Shown here piece after piece: positions 11,858 to 22,764 of a stretch of DNA of 64,000 bases. Every line of letters begins with the position of its first letter. Positions within the stretch are counted from its first letter, which is position 1. The stretch is from Adiantum capillus-veneris (Eukaryota > Streptophyta > Polypodiopsida > Polypodiales > Pteridaceae). Position numbers and translations under genes: made by a program. Where the stretch lies: contig CM043947.1 in assembly GCA_014529385.2 (NCBI GenBank), positions 123,770,891-123,834,890 of the forward strand, read 5' to 3'. A model generated the notes under the pieces. The model was not told where the DNA came from. It did not search any database and saw nothing but the letters and a program-made list of their open reading frames with translations.

Positions 11858-12455
11858 TCATACCTTTTGGAATGAGGTCGTCACCTTTTGAAACCAATTG
11901 TTCCAAGTTGTTATATGTGAAGGTTTTAACCAATAGTTTTCGACCGCCCTATGCGTTTCATCTAGTTGCAAGGGTGGTAAGGTACTCTCCCATGATTTTA
12001 TTTGCAACATTGTTGTAGGTGGTGAACTTACCCCAGGAGGTGCAAACTCTTTCGTGCTTGTATGGATATGTACAGTGGTAGGTGGAGGTTGCGTATAGGA
12101 GCTACATGAAGAGCAAGAAGCTTCATTTGATTTCCCTGTTCCTGAGCTAGGTGGAACAAATCGTTCTTTCTTTGGTACCCAAACTAGCTCTAGAGCGGGT
12201 GTGTAACATTCCATGATTTTTTTCCTTTCCGCGATTTTCAATTTGTTTTGGAGCCACAGGATTGGGTTTACATGGGCCAGGTGACAGGTAAGAGTACACT
12301 TTACGTTTGGGCACCCAAATTTGATCATTTCCTTCGTAGTATCCTTGGGCTTCCAATAGTCGTTTAGGAATCCAACGCAACGTTTCTTTACATTTCTTGG
12401 AGTGAGTGGGACGGTTCTTACGAGGTTTCCGTTTTTTTGCATCAACCATGCTCAC
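11858..12455 (-). pseudogene. gypsy-1 extra reading frame with WVPK repeats
   Basis: Downstream of the second protease-like domain, overlapping frames on the minus strand encode a recurring aromatic-(V/I)PK motif: YKWVPK at the end of the preceding frame, LRWIPK and QIWVPK within 12147-12455, and LVWVPKK in the frame 11858-12445. The switch between two frames suggests one frameshifted coding region ending in a Ser/Thr/Pro-rich segment. I do not recognise a family; a non-enzymatic element protein is possible but unproven. Confidence 0.35.
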
Positions 12456-13160
12456 TACAAGCTTTAGGGACCCACTTGTATGTTTTCTCTGTTATATTAG
12501 GATGGTTCTTGTGTGTCTCAAGCTTTCTTTCAACTACATCAGTTGAAGCTCTAGAGAGTTGGGCTATGGGGATGTATGGTTCAACCTCCTGGACATGCAA
12601 TGTCTTGGGTTTTATTTCCTTAGGCAATATCTCAGGGACTATGGCTTGAGTGGTAGGGCTAAGAGTTGGTTTTTGCGTTGTAACACCCCCAGTCCCCCAA
12701 TCAATAGTGCATTTGGTGGCTATCATCCACGTGTGGCCTAGGTTTATATTACCCTCCATAGTTCCAGTAGGCATGACCAAAAAGTCTTGAGCTACAATTC
12801 CATTGTCATAACTGACAGAAGTGTGCCAGATTCCAAAAACCGTAGTTTTTTTCTAGTTGACACCCTTGACTTGGATAATACTCTCAGATAGAGGTGGCTT
12901 CCCTAACTGAAACCACACCCCATAGGACAGCAGATTATATTTAGCACCCGTGTCCAATAAGGCGTTATATAGCACTTTTCCATAGGCACTATTTAACTCA
13001 ATAGGGTATCGTAGAGGTGTGTCAGAGTCCAACCCATCCTCTTCGATTTCCACGTGGAATGCATTTGTGACTCCAAGGTTAGCCTCTTGTTTTTGTCTTA
13101 TACGTTGTTGTCGCTCCTTAGCCTCAGCTTGAGCTTGTATCTTGTTTAACTCGGTTTGTG
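12442..13160 (-). pseudogene. Second retropepsin-like aspartic protease domain, downstream of integrase
   Basis: The reading frame overlaps the 3' end of integrase in another frame and starts with a Gln/Arg/Lys-rich segment. It then shows the retropepsin active-site region ALLDTGAKYNLLSYGVWFQL, followed after one in-frame TAG (about 12853) by FLVMPTG and INLGHTWMIATKCTIDW. This last block is the equivalent of the ILGRPF alpha-helix region of retropepsins. The Asp of DTGA is intact. The element already has its normal protease in the gag frame (DGGA, near 17290), so this is an additional, diverged copy. It ends with YKWVPK near 12450. Whether it was ever a working protease is unknown; an accessory protein built from a protease fold is the alternative. 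Confidence 0.65.
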
Positions 13161-14096
13161 CTTTGGCGCCTTCTTTTGATGAATGGCCCGTAGTTCTTCT
13201 TGGCTTAAAGGATCATAATATCTTTTGAATTTACTCCCATTGAGGAATCCAATGGTTTCAACTCCATCAAGAGTTTCCACACGAAGGGTACCTTGTGGAG
13301 TAATTTCACATACTCTATATGGTCCTTTACCAGCATATTTCAACTTTTTCTTCTCTTTACGTACTCCATACATAAGGACTTTATCACCAACTTTGATGTC
13401 CTTATCCTTCACATGGCGATCAAACCACTTCTTTCTCCTATCCTTTTCCACAAGAGCATTCTGCACAGCCAACTGTCTCTCTTCGTCTAGTTTTTCTAAG
13501 ATATACAAACGCTCGGTTAAGGGGTTACCATTCCATCCTTCTTGCGAAGCTACCCTAAGACTAGGAATGACAAACTCCCAAGGCATAACCGCTTCTTGGC
13601 CGTATACCATTTTGAATGGCGTACAATTAATAGCCACTTTATAAGCAGTACGATAAGCCCATAGAGCAGATGTCAACTTCAAATCCCAATCAGTGCGATG
13701 AGCTTCTACCGTCTTGGTTAAAATAGAGATTAGAGTCTTGTTGGTGCTCTCGGCTTGTCCATTAGCTTGCGGGTAATAAGGTGTAGACTTATGGTGGGAT
13801 ATCATAAAGGTCGTGGTAAGCTCTCTTATTACCTCATTTATAAAATGGGTGCCATTATCACTAACAATTTCAAAAGGGCAACCAAATCTTGTGATAATGT
13901 TCTCAAAAAGAAACTTAGCTGTTGTCCTCACGTCAGCTTTTTGTGAAGCCTTAGCTTCAGCCCACTTTGTTACATAGTCCGTAGCAACTAGAATATATCG
14001 AGATTGAGTGTTGCGAGCTGCGGGACTAATTGGACCTACAAAGTCTAAGACCCATTTTTCAAATGGTTGGGTTACTTTAATAGGATGTAAGGGCAT
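13146..14096 (-). CDS. gypsy-1 integrase
   Basis: This 316-codon open frame carries the DDE integrase core that inserts element cDNA into the genome. The catalytic residues are visible in LDFVGPIS (Asp), IVSDNGTHF (Asp) and ANGQAESTNKTL (Glu). The C-terminal domain follows with KVGDKVLM and KYAGKGPYRVCEITPQGTL. The N-terminal HHCC zinc finger lies partly in the preceding frame (EAHMAIAGGHF) and loses one Cys at the junction, where DECQRYKTTQ remains. The core is intact; only the link to the upstream polyprotein is frameshifted near 14080. Confidence 0.93.
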   Translation of the reverse strand: MPLHPIKVTQPFEKWVLDFVGPISPAARNTQSRYILVATDYVTKWAEAKASQKADVRTTAKFLFENIITRFGCPFEIVSDNGTHFINEVIRELTTTFMISHHKSTPYYPQANGQAESTNKTLISILTKTVEAHRTDWDLKLTSALWAYRTAYKVAINCTPFKMVYGQEAVMPWEFVIPSLRVASQEGWNGNPLTERLYILEKLDEERQLAVQNALVEKDRRKKWFDRHVKDKDIKVGDKVLMYGVRKEKKKLKYAGKGPYRVCEITPQGTLRVETLDGVETIGFLNGSKFKRYYDPLSQEELRAIHQKKAPKHKPS

Positions 14097-16382
14097 TCTG
14101 TCTTTGCGCTGTGTGGTCTTGTAACGTTGGCACTCATCAATCCTTTTGTAAAAAGTGATGCATCCTTAAATAAAGTTGGCCACCAATAGCTTGATTGCAG
14201 CACCTTTCTAGCAGTCAGGTCTCCTGAAAAATGTCCTCCTGCTATGGCCATATGTGCTTCTTGCAAGATATACAAATATTCATCCTCGCGGGCACAACGC
14301 CTAAGAATATCGTCCTTGCCTAGTCTATACAGAGTTCCGACAATCAAACAATAGGGTTCACATTGTTTTACTAGCCTTCGAGTGATATCCATACGAAGTT
14401 CCTTGGGTGGAAAACCATTAACTAAAAAGTTAACAATGTTCTCACTCCATTCAGGCATAGTCTCAACTATGAATAGGGAAGTATCGGGTAATTCATCATC
14501 AACTCCTGTAGGGGCTTCACCATTGGGTATGCGAGACAAATGATCAGCCATGATGTGCCTTTTACCGGGTCTCACTACAATCGTGAAATCAAACTCCAGA
14601 AGAATTAACAACCATCGTGTGATTCTTCCTCTGGAGCATGGCTTGTTTACCAGATACAACAACACTTGATGATCCACATAAAATACAAACTTGTTTCACA
14701 GAAGGTAGTAGCAAAATTTCTTTACTGCATAAACCATTGCCAAACCTTCTCACTCTGTAGTGGTGTAGTTCCTTTCAGCATCGTTCAATTGACGGCTTGC
14801 AAACCTAATGGGATAGTCCAATTTATGTTCTCCTGGTTGAGTGAGAACACACCCAATAGCAAAGTTTGATGCATCAATATCCACATGGAAAATGACATCC
14901 CAGTTAGGTGTCCTTAAAATCGGAGCACTTGCTAGTGTTTTCTTCAATTGTTCATAGGCTTGGTCACACTCTTCAGTCCATTTAAATTCAATGAGAAGCT
15001 TGTACAAAGGACGTGCTATCTCCGCGAAAAATAAAATAAACCGTCGATAATAACCCACGTGTCCCATGAACCTTTGAACTCCCTTGTAATTGGTTGGTGG
15101 TGGTAACTCTAGAATCACTTTAATTTTGCTCTCATCGGTCGAGATACCATTCTTAGATACTATATGCCCTAAAATAACTCCATGCTTGACCCAAAATTGG
15201 CATTTGAACGGGTTCAATGAGATACGATATAACCTACACTTTTCAAACACCTTCCGCAAACATGATAGATGTTCTTTCCAAGAAGAGTAAACACAAAGGT
15301 CGTCTAAGAAAGCTTCACAAAACTCTCTCAAATATTCTTTAAAAGCAATGTTTATTAATCATTGGAATGTAGCAGGGGCATTTGTTAAGCCAAAAGCCAT
15401 CACACGAAATGCAAACACGCCAAATTCTGTGATGAAGGCAGTTTTAGCTTGGTCCTCTAGCGCTATCGTGATTTGGTTGTAGCCTGAGTACCCATCTAGA
15501 AAGCTATAAGCTTCCTTGCCTGCAACTCTTTCGAGTACATGTTCGGAATATGGTAGGGGGTAATGGTCTCTTCTAGTAGCTGCATTCACTTTTTTGAGGT
15601 CCACGCACACCCTGAGTTTCCCATTCTCTTTTGGCACGATAACTATTGGAGACACCCATTCAGAGTGTTCAATAGGATATATGAACCCACATTTGATAAG
15701 CTTTTCTAGTTCTTCTTGAATGATCTTTGCGTACTTAGGATTCATCGGGTAGGGTCTTTGTTGTACGGGCTTCGCAGTGCTAATCATAGCGATTGTATGT
15801 TGGACCACAGAAGGTGGAACACCTTTCATATCATGGTATGTCCAAGCGAATACGTCCTTGAATTCCTTGAGAAGCTCTTTGAGGACCGCCTCTTCAACTT
15901 CTGTGAGGTCTTGGGCAATAAAAACAGGTTTTGATTCTTCACCGGGGTCAGCTAATTCTATTTCTTTAACTATTGCCGGACCATCATAGATTCCATTATT
16001 CCCATCGATAGGCATTCTTTGGGCTTTTGTGTACACAACCTTTGCTTCCCCTGTGGTGTAAGATTTGAAATGTTCTGGTGCAAGATGCAAGTCTGTGGAT
16101 TCTGGTTGTGCTTTGGTTTGTGCTTCCATTTCTGCTTTCTTGTGTTGTCGAGCTAACTCTTGGTTTTGACGCCTCCTTGCAGTGCGGCTCAACTTTGGCT
16201 TGTCTATGATCTCTAATTGGGCTATGTCATGGGGTCGTGGTCTACACCACATAACATTTTGGAGATATTCACCCCAATTGTCTACCAATTTTCGATGAGC
16301 ATCACATGCCCCTATATAACTGAGCCATTCTGCTGAGGATCTCTTCTTTTTTATCCTAGCACGTACATTGGCTCGATATCAA
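14072..16382 (-). pseudogene. gypsy-1 reverse transcriptase-RNase H
   Basis: One frame, opening after a TGA near 16383, covers the reverse transcriptase and RNase H. RT motifs are SPIVIVPKENGKLRVCVDLK, the palm entry GYSGYNQI, and the catalytic FLDD in EAFLDDLCVYS. RNase H begins at FHVDIDASNFAIGCVL with its first Asp present; later parts are FVFYVDHQVLLYL and RHIMADHLSR. The frame is broken by TGA at 15359-15361 (after NAPATFQ), TGA at 14750-14752 and another near 14691, then runs into the zinc finger of integrase. Apart from these stops the domain is complete. No second archaeal-type RNase H is seen in this element. Confidence 0.9.
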
Positions 16383-16434
16383 CGCCTCTTAAGGTTTTTC
16401 TTTTTCTTATTTGAGACCTGCTTTTGATTTGCAT

Positions 16435-19400
16435 TTAGATCTGGCTCACTAAAGGAGTCCTCGTTGGTGTCCTCTTCACTCTCGGGGAGCTATCATCGGT
16501 TGATGTGCTCGGTCCTTCCGAATGTTTTGACTCTGAACTTGCTCCACTCTCTAATTCATGAGATTCAGAATCCGTTTCACTCTGGGAGTCAGTGTCCAAG
16601 TCGTGTTGGTCAAAGTCTTCTATTGAGCTATCGGTGTCACTGTCAGATTGGTCCACAATTGCCTTGCCCTTAGAAGATGCATGTATGGCACTTATCATGT
16701 TCAGAGGTGCAATTTGTGGTACCTCTTCCCCCTCTGGTGTGACCCAAGTGGTTCCTCTATTTCCCCAGGTATCTATGGTTGCAGCTAGGTGTACCCAGTC
16801 TACGTTGTCTGATTCCGTCATACCCGGTAACACATCCATGTAAGGAGAATCTTGGCCAATGTCTGTATCCTTCTTACAAGTGTAACAATATTGTAGTGGG
16901 GCCGAGTGAACTGTGGTGTCAGAGCGATGATCAATAATGGTTTTACTCCCTAAGGGGTGTACCTTACCAGTCACCAAATCCACTCTAAGGACAGAGTCTT
17001 GGAATTGCAAATAGACATGATTTTTAGACCAATCATGAACCATTTGTGCTTCCCTCATGAATGGTCGTCCTAAAATCATTTCATATGACATAAGGTGTTT
17101 AGAGAAATCCATTACAATGAACGTATGTCGTACCTTGTGTCCTAGAACTTTGATCTTAAGATCCTTGAGCATCCCCATAGGTTTGGCTATGGTACCATTT
17201 GCCATCTTTACCACAATGTTAGTAACACTGAGGCGGGGTTTTCCCATGGATTCCCAACAATCTTTTGTAACGATGCTAACTCCCGCACCACCATCAAGAA
17301 TTCCCTTTATAGTTAATCCCTTGGTAGTGATGGGTAGGGTCGCATTAGACTCGTCGCCTTCAAAATACTGCCCTAATTCGTTAATGGGTACCTCGATCAC
17401 AGACTCGTGTCCATCTAAGTCAAGTGATTGCACATGATTTTCCTCATCAATCATAATCGAGTCAGGCCTATTTGGTTGCGCAAACTGCGGTAATCCCGTT
17501 CGTAGCTCTCCGTTAAGGAATGCTCGAAGTGCAAGGAATAACTCAGGATCTCCATACAGCTTTGCTATGATCGTGGTTCGGACCTCAGAAGACATGAAGT
17601 CCACTAGTTTGGCAACATTCATTGGCATTTTGCAGGGTGTAGGTCCTTGACTAGGAACTGGTGAGGATGGAATCTCATATTCCTCAATGGGATCAGGTAT
17701 TCCTTCGTTAAACATCCTTTCCAACAAGAAGGGTGTATGCTCACTTTCTGATGTCCCGTCCTCACTCCCTTCTTGGATGATACTAGATATGGCTAACGGT
17801 CTATGGTTCATGTGGGGTGGATGAACTTGCGTGGGAAACACTGTGTCATGAATTTTGACATGCATGGGTTCAGGTTCTAGTTTCCCTTGAGTTTCCTCCA
17901 CTAAACCTCTTAGATGTTTCACCTGCTCAATCTCGTGTACTGGGTTTGGGTACGTCCCAATCTTCTTTTTACGATTCTTCCCTTTTTGCCCCTGCGGTTT
18001 ATCTTGGGGGTCTTGGATTGGATTTGGAAACACTTGTGGTGTTTTCAGAGGCTCTTTATGGTTTTCTCTTATTCGGTTTTCATTTGGTTCCATGTTACGG
18101 TTTTCTTTGTCGGTCTTTCCCTTTGTGGTATTGGTTCTAGTCTCCATTGTCTCGATTGAATCTGAATCATCCTCGAGGTCATTCATATACACGGGGTCAT
18201 CTCCTGTTCCTATGCTTGTTTTGGAACTTGGCTTTGAATTTCCCGTATTTTGCAACCTCTTCCTTCGTGTCTTCTTTTTCTTTGCTTGGATAACTGACGC
18301 GGTATCTCTCTCGTCGAGGATATGGCCTGGCCCTTGAAGCATGGACCGTGTAATCGCATAAGCGGGTGCGACGGGTGGTATTGGCGATGTCACACTAGCA
18401 ATTTTGACCAAATTTAGGGGTGTGATTTTAGGCGCATTTGGGTTATAGGGGCATTGGGCAATCAAGTGATCTATGCCACAACGATTACATGTGAGTATTG
18501 ACATTGCAGACGTGCTCCCTTGATTCATTTGCATCTGTGCAGCATTCTTTTGCAGCCTAATAGGGCACTCCGCTGCCCGATGTGGTCCACCACACTCGTA
18601 GCATTGAAGAGGTGGCCTCCTAGCCTGGGTGTTGATATTTTGACCTCTGGATGCGAGAGCAACAGCTTGATAAACTGGCTTGACTTGCCCCCAACAATCC
18701 TCCATGTAGTATATAGGACACTCTTCCAATGTATCAAGTCCGTAGGAAATACTAGTGTCTATTTCCTCCTCATAGCCATCTGCATAAGCATTAGATGGCT
18801 CGCAACCCACTTGGTTCATAGGGGCGACTCTTGGATGCAGGGGCTGCGGTCCTAGCACAGGAGGTGGTAGCGGTGTAGCTTGTACAACATTTTGAGATCT
18901 AGGGACCATGTGTTGCGGTAGTTGCTCAACAGGTGGAGCAGGCATCAATACAGGAGCTCGAGGCGCATCCGTCCAGGCTACAGGTGGTCTATTTGCCATC
19001 ATACGTTTGATCATTAAACAATCCTTAGCTTGGTGACCATACCTAACACATGCGTTGCAAGTTCCATTAAATTTTACTCTAAACGTAGGGCACTCACTAG
19101 TGCTATGTGGACCTAAGCAAATGGAACACCATTGTTGCTCCCTTCTTGGATACATGTGACTATGTTGAGGGGGTCGATTATCCTTAAGAGACTCTTGGAT
19201 TGCCTTGGTGAGGTCTGTCAAGAATGTCTCAAATACCTTTGGCTCATTGGCAATGGGCTTTGCATTCATGGGTTCATACTCAATGGCTTGTGAGCTAGTG
19301 GATCTCGTGTCAGTAGACACCCTCATGCCTGCTATCATCAAGTTGTCCTCTAATTGGATTGCATTGGCAGTGACATCTTCCCAGGTTGTGATACCTCTAA

Positions 19401-21162
19401 TCACTAGTCCGTTATAGATTCCTTCATTCCTCAACCCTCGAATGAATCGATCAAGTAGTTGGTTATTGTTGAAGCGCTCATTTACAGGGCAGCGAGAGTT
19501 TAAGTGCTTTAGATGACTAATGAAGTCCCTTACTGACTCTCCTTCCTTACGTTCGGCCTTCTGTAGCTGAGATGCTACACCCCAAAGCACACCTTCTCGT
19601 ATGTACTCCTTTAGAAACAACCTTCGAATGGTAGGGTAGATTGTTTTCTCGTCCACCCTTAGGATTCTATACCAATCTCCAGCCTTCCCACTTAATGTCA
19701 AGCTTAAGGCATTGCACTTATGTAGTTCGTTGCGTTCCCCTAAGGAATCACATACTTGTTCAAACACTTCAATGTGTTTTCTAGCATCTTCGTCCCCATT
19801 GAATTTTTGCGTGAGTTTGGCAATTTTGACTGCCTTACTTCTAGGCTCTCTATCAGATGCATGACGCATATTTTCTGCGATAGATCGACCTATGGTTTGA
19901 GCAAACGCTGCCAAGTCACCTATGTGAGGAGGCAGGGCCGGTGGAGGTACTCTTGGAATCATATGTGGGAGAGGGACGGGTACCGGTCTTGGCATATGTG
20001 TGGATGATGCAGGATATGGAACATAACCGGGCATAGGTCCACTCGGATAAGGGCTAGGGAGCGGCACTCGAGGAGGAGGTGTGGGGGCCATGTGTGCATA
20101 AGGGGCTAGAGGCACATACGGTCGAGGCCCCATATTAGGTACTACGACACTAGGTAGTGGCACTGCGCTAACCGTAGATGTCATCGGTACATTCTCTGTC
20201 TGGCTTATCCTTGGAGTGAGCACTGTGTTTTCCTTAATAGAGGGTTGAGCCAAGTTAGGGAAGCTAAAGTTGTCTCTCGGAGGCTCAGATTTCATAAAGA
20301 CCCCAGGTGAAATGACGTAAGATGGGTCCATGGGGCTCATTAGAGGAGTCTCCATTTGTGATAGAGTAGGCTGTTGAGCCTTGCTCGTATCCAGAAATCT
20401 CATGGGGTCAGTTGAGAGTATATTTACCCCTCGGTTTTGCCTTTCTGATTGAATAATGCCATGGATAACATTACAGATCATTTTCTGTTGATCTTCGAGG
20501 CTCGTGGCACTAGAGGTGGATCGTACAATCTATATCCATCCTACATGGTAGGCGTGGCCAGAGTGTAGATCCGTCAACACCTCAGTGTGGAGGTCGTATG
20601 TCCAATGATCATTAATGAACAATCCTTCTAGAGTCGACGTGTTAACGGTTTCTTGTGAGGTAGAAGCAATGTTGCTCCCCGTGGTTTTACTTGTCAGCAA
20701 CGGTACTCTAGAGGGAACTTCTGAAGGAGGTAGCTCAACAGGGCCTTCTTGGTAATAAGTTGGCAGGATATCCACATGGACACTCTTTGGGGGTGTGGGG
20801 TCCACATGCGATGTGAAAGGAGAGTCCACTTCCCCACCCCCTTTGTGTGCTTCATTTGCATCAGGTTCCGAGCGAGTAGCTCTACCTAATGTTTCCGTGA
20901 AACGGCTAAACATACTAGTACTAGGCTGTGGAGCTTCGGGAGGTGCATGGCCTTCTCTCTCAGTGTTTTGGGTAGGGTATGCTTCCATGACTTCTGAGTC
21001 GGAGGAGGAATCACTAGCGGCTATTTTAGGGTCTTCGGTGGTGCTACCTTGTGTCCCCGCTGAGGGTCTAGAGCCTATCGTGGATGGGTAATGGGTGTCC
21101 GTATGAACAGAGGCACCCTCAATATGCTCGTGTTCTAGCACCCGCCCAGAGCGTAAGTGCAT
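16435..21162 (-). pseudogene. gypsy-1 gag-protease polyprotein, one internal stop
   Basis: The frame starts MHLRSGRVLEHEH, close to the usual plant gypsy Gag start. It is interrupted once by TAG at 20530-20532 and continues for 1348 codons. Order: a Ser/Pro-rich N-terminus, a long Pro-rich stretch (about 20250-19900), the Retrotrans_gag capsid region (NGDEDARKHIEVFEQVCDSL, LSLTLSGKAGDWY), then four CCHC-type zinc knuckles (CSICLGPHSTSEC, CNACVRYGHQAKDC, CYECGGPHRAAEC, CNRCGIDHLIAQC), a charged linker, and the retropepsin (ILDGGAGVSIV with MILGRPFM). Capsid, RNA-binding and protease are therefore fused. RT is in a different frame, so pol expression would need frameshifting or reinitiation. Four knuckles are more than the usual one or two. 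Confidence 0.9.
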
Positions 21163-22179
21163 GTGCTTTTGATACCCTAAGGTGTCAAAAAGCTGCTCTA
21201 GGAGGCCTTGTGACTAGTTTTTTGCGTGTTTTTTTGTTTGTTTTTTTGCTAGATTTTTTAGAGCGTGTCGTGGAATAGGCCATGTGATAGCTCGAAACGA
21301 GCCTATCGCTAGGAGGGACGCGCTGTGCTTTACAGCCCACCGTTTGGTTCTATTTTGCTCTAGAAAAGCCCGAAATAGTCTTTTCCTAGCTGGGAAACTA
21401 GGCTCCAAATAGCAAGTCTAAGGGTGCAAGTGGGAAGAGAAGGGAGGAGAGTGGAGGACTTGTCCCACATGCTCTCATTCCCTCTTGAGGGGGTAGGGTA
21501 TATATATAAGAGTGAGTCTAGTATATATCATAAGACTGAGGACTGAGGCCTGGGCTTGGGCTTGGGCTTGGGCTTGGGCTTGGGCTTGATCCCGATCTAA
21601 CTTTTATACAAACCAACCCGTCCGTTTTTATGACTCACGTTTTTTATTTTCGAAAATCTAACCTCCCCCTCACTCACGTTTTTTATTTTTAGATTTTTTT
21701 TTGAAAATTTTTTTTTTTAATTTTAATTTTTTTGGATATTATTTGGTACGCGTTTTGGTGCACGTTGACCTCACCTAACTATTTACTGTCCCACCTACCT
21801 ACTGACCTGCTAATCAGTGGTTCACCTAATTACTAACCTGCTTAATTAACTAACTGTGCGCCTAACTGTGCACAAACCAGAAAACACAGAAAATGCAGAA
21901 ATTGAAACTTGACAGAACTGTGCAGTGCAAACCAGAAAATGCAAAAAAACGCAGAAACGCAAGAAATGCTAACTGTGTAAGCTGAAATCGGAGCTTAATA
22001 GAACTAACAAAACAGAGCTTAATAGAACACAGAAAACTTGAATGCGGTCAACAACATTGTGTCTTTCTCTATTGCTTTTGCATAACAACAATGATCAAAC
22101 TTAAGCCGCGCCTTTCCTACATAAAAAAATAGCTTCAATACAATTTACAGGTCTCCATTGGAGGTTCACGCGCAGCAGC
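21163..22179 (-). other. gypsy-1 5' leader with GGGCTT hexamer repeat
   Basis: The transcribed leader between PBS and gag has no supported ORF. At 21551-21588 a hexamer, gggctt, is repeated six times in tandem. AT-rich and A-rich tracts follow (21690-22050). Confidence 0.7.
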
Positions 22180-22197
22180 TCCCCGGAAACGGCACCA
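22180..22197 (-). promoter_or_regulatory. gypsy-1 primer-binding site (tRNA-Asp type)
   Basis: Four bases inside the 5' LTR, the minus strand reads TGGTGCCGTTTCCGGGGA. This differs by two bases from TGGCGCCGTTGCCGGGGA, which I recall as the tRNA-Asp complementary PBS of plant Athila/Tat elements. It primes minus-strand cDNA. Confidence 0.8.
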
Positions 22198-22201
22198 AAA
22201 A

Positions 22202-22759
22202 TGTCAAGGCTAGGGACTTGCTACGCGCCGTGTGCGAGCCACAAAAGCTCCTAGCACACAGTCATACAACAGACAAGCTCACAAGGAAGAACGGTGTGTC
22301 ACTCACCTTCCTGCGTAGTTGCGAATGAAGGATTCCCGTGCCGCGAAGAAGAGGGAGACGCCGCTACGCTGCGCTCAACCGCCTCGCCGCCGTCGTGCCA
22401 CCACAACACTCGATCACACACACACTCTCACACTCTCTCTCTCTCTCACACGCACACACAAGGAGATGGTGAAGGAGAAGGTGGAGATGGAGCAAGAGCA
22501 TCTTCTATTGCACAATGAGAGAATGACTCAATTTTAGGTTTAATTGGCTTTTATGTGAGCTCACCCCATTCACACTTGGGCGCCCATGCTTAGCCAACTA
22601 ACCCTAGCATGTTCGTGTTAGAGTGCGCCTCTCATCGGCGATCACTCTAGCTTTCCCTATTGGACCGACAAGCCCGATGCCTGACTCTACTTAAATAAAT
22701 AATACGGTTACGGTGTCCGTCGTAGGCGATAGGGTGTCCGTGAGCCACGAGGGTTAACA
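22202..22759 (-). repeat. gypsy-1 5' LTR
   Basis: It pairs with 9218-9774 (558 versus 557 bp) with the same TG...CA ends. It would hold the promoter for minus-strand transcription into gag. The small ORFs at 22294-22537 are LTR sequence, not genes. Confidence 0.93.
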
Positions 22760-22764
22760 GTTAT

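Larger units (their letters stand above)
9218..22759 (-). mobile_element. Full-length Ty3/gypsy LTR retrotransposon (gypsy-1), 13.5 kb
   Basis: The element is bounded by two near-identical LTRs (9218-9774 and 22202-22759) and flanked by the 5-bp target duplication GTTAT (9213-9217 and 22760-22764). All coding is on the minus strand, in the order gag, protease, RT, RNase H, integrase; integrase last marks it as Ty3/gypsy. The primer-binding site matches the tRNA-Asp type used by plant Athila/Tat elements. At 13.5 kb it is long, with a large gag region and about 3.3 kb between integrase and the 3' LTR. Several in-frame stops and frame changes show this copy is no longer autonomous, although the LTRs differ by only a few percent by eye. 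Confidence 0.95.
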
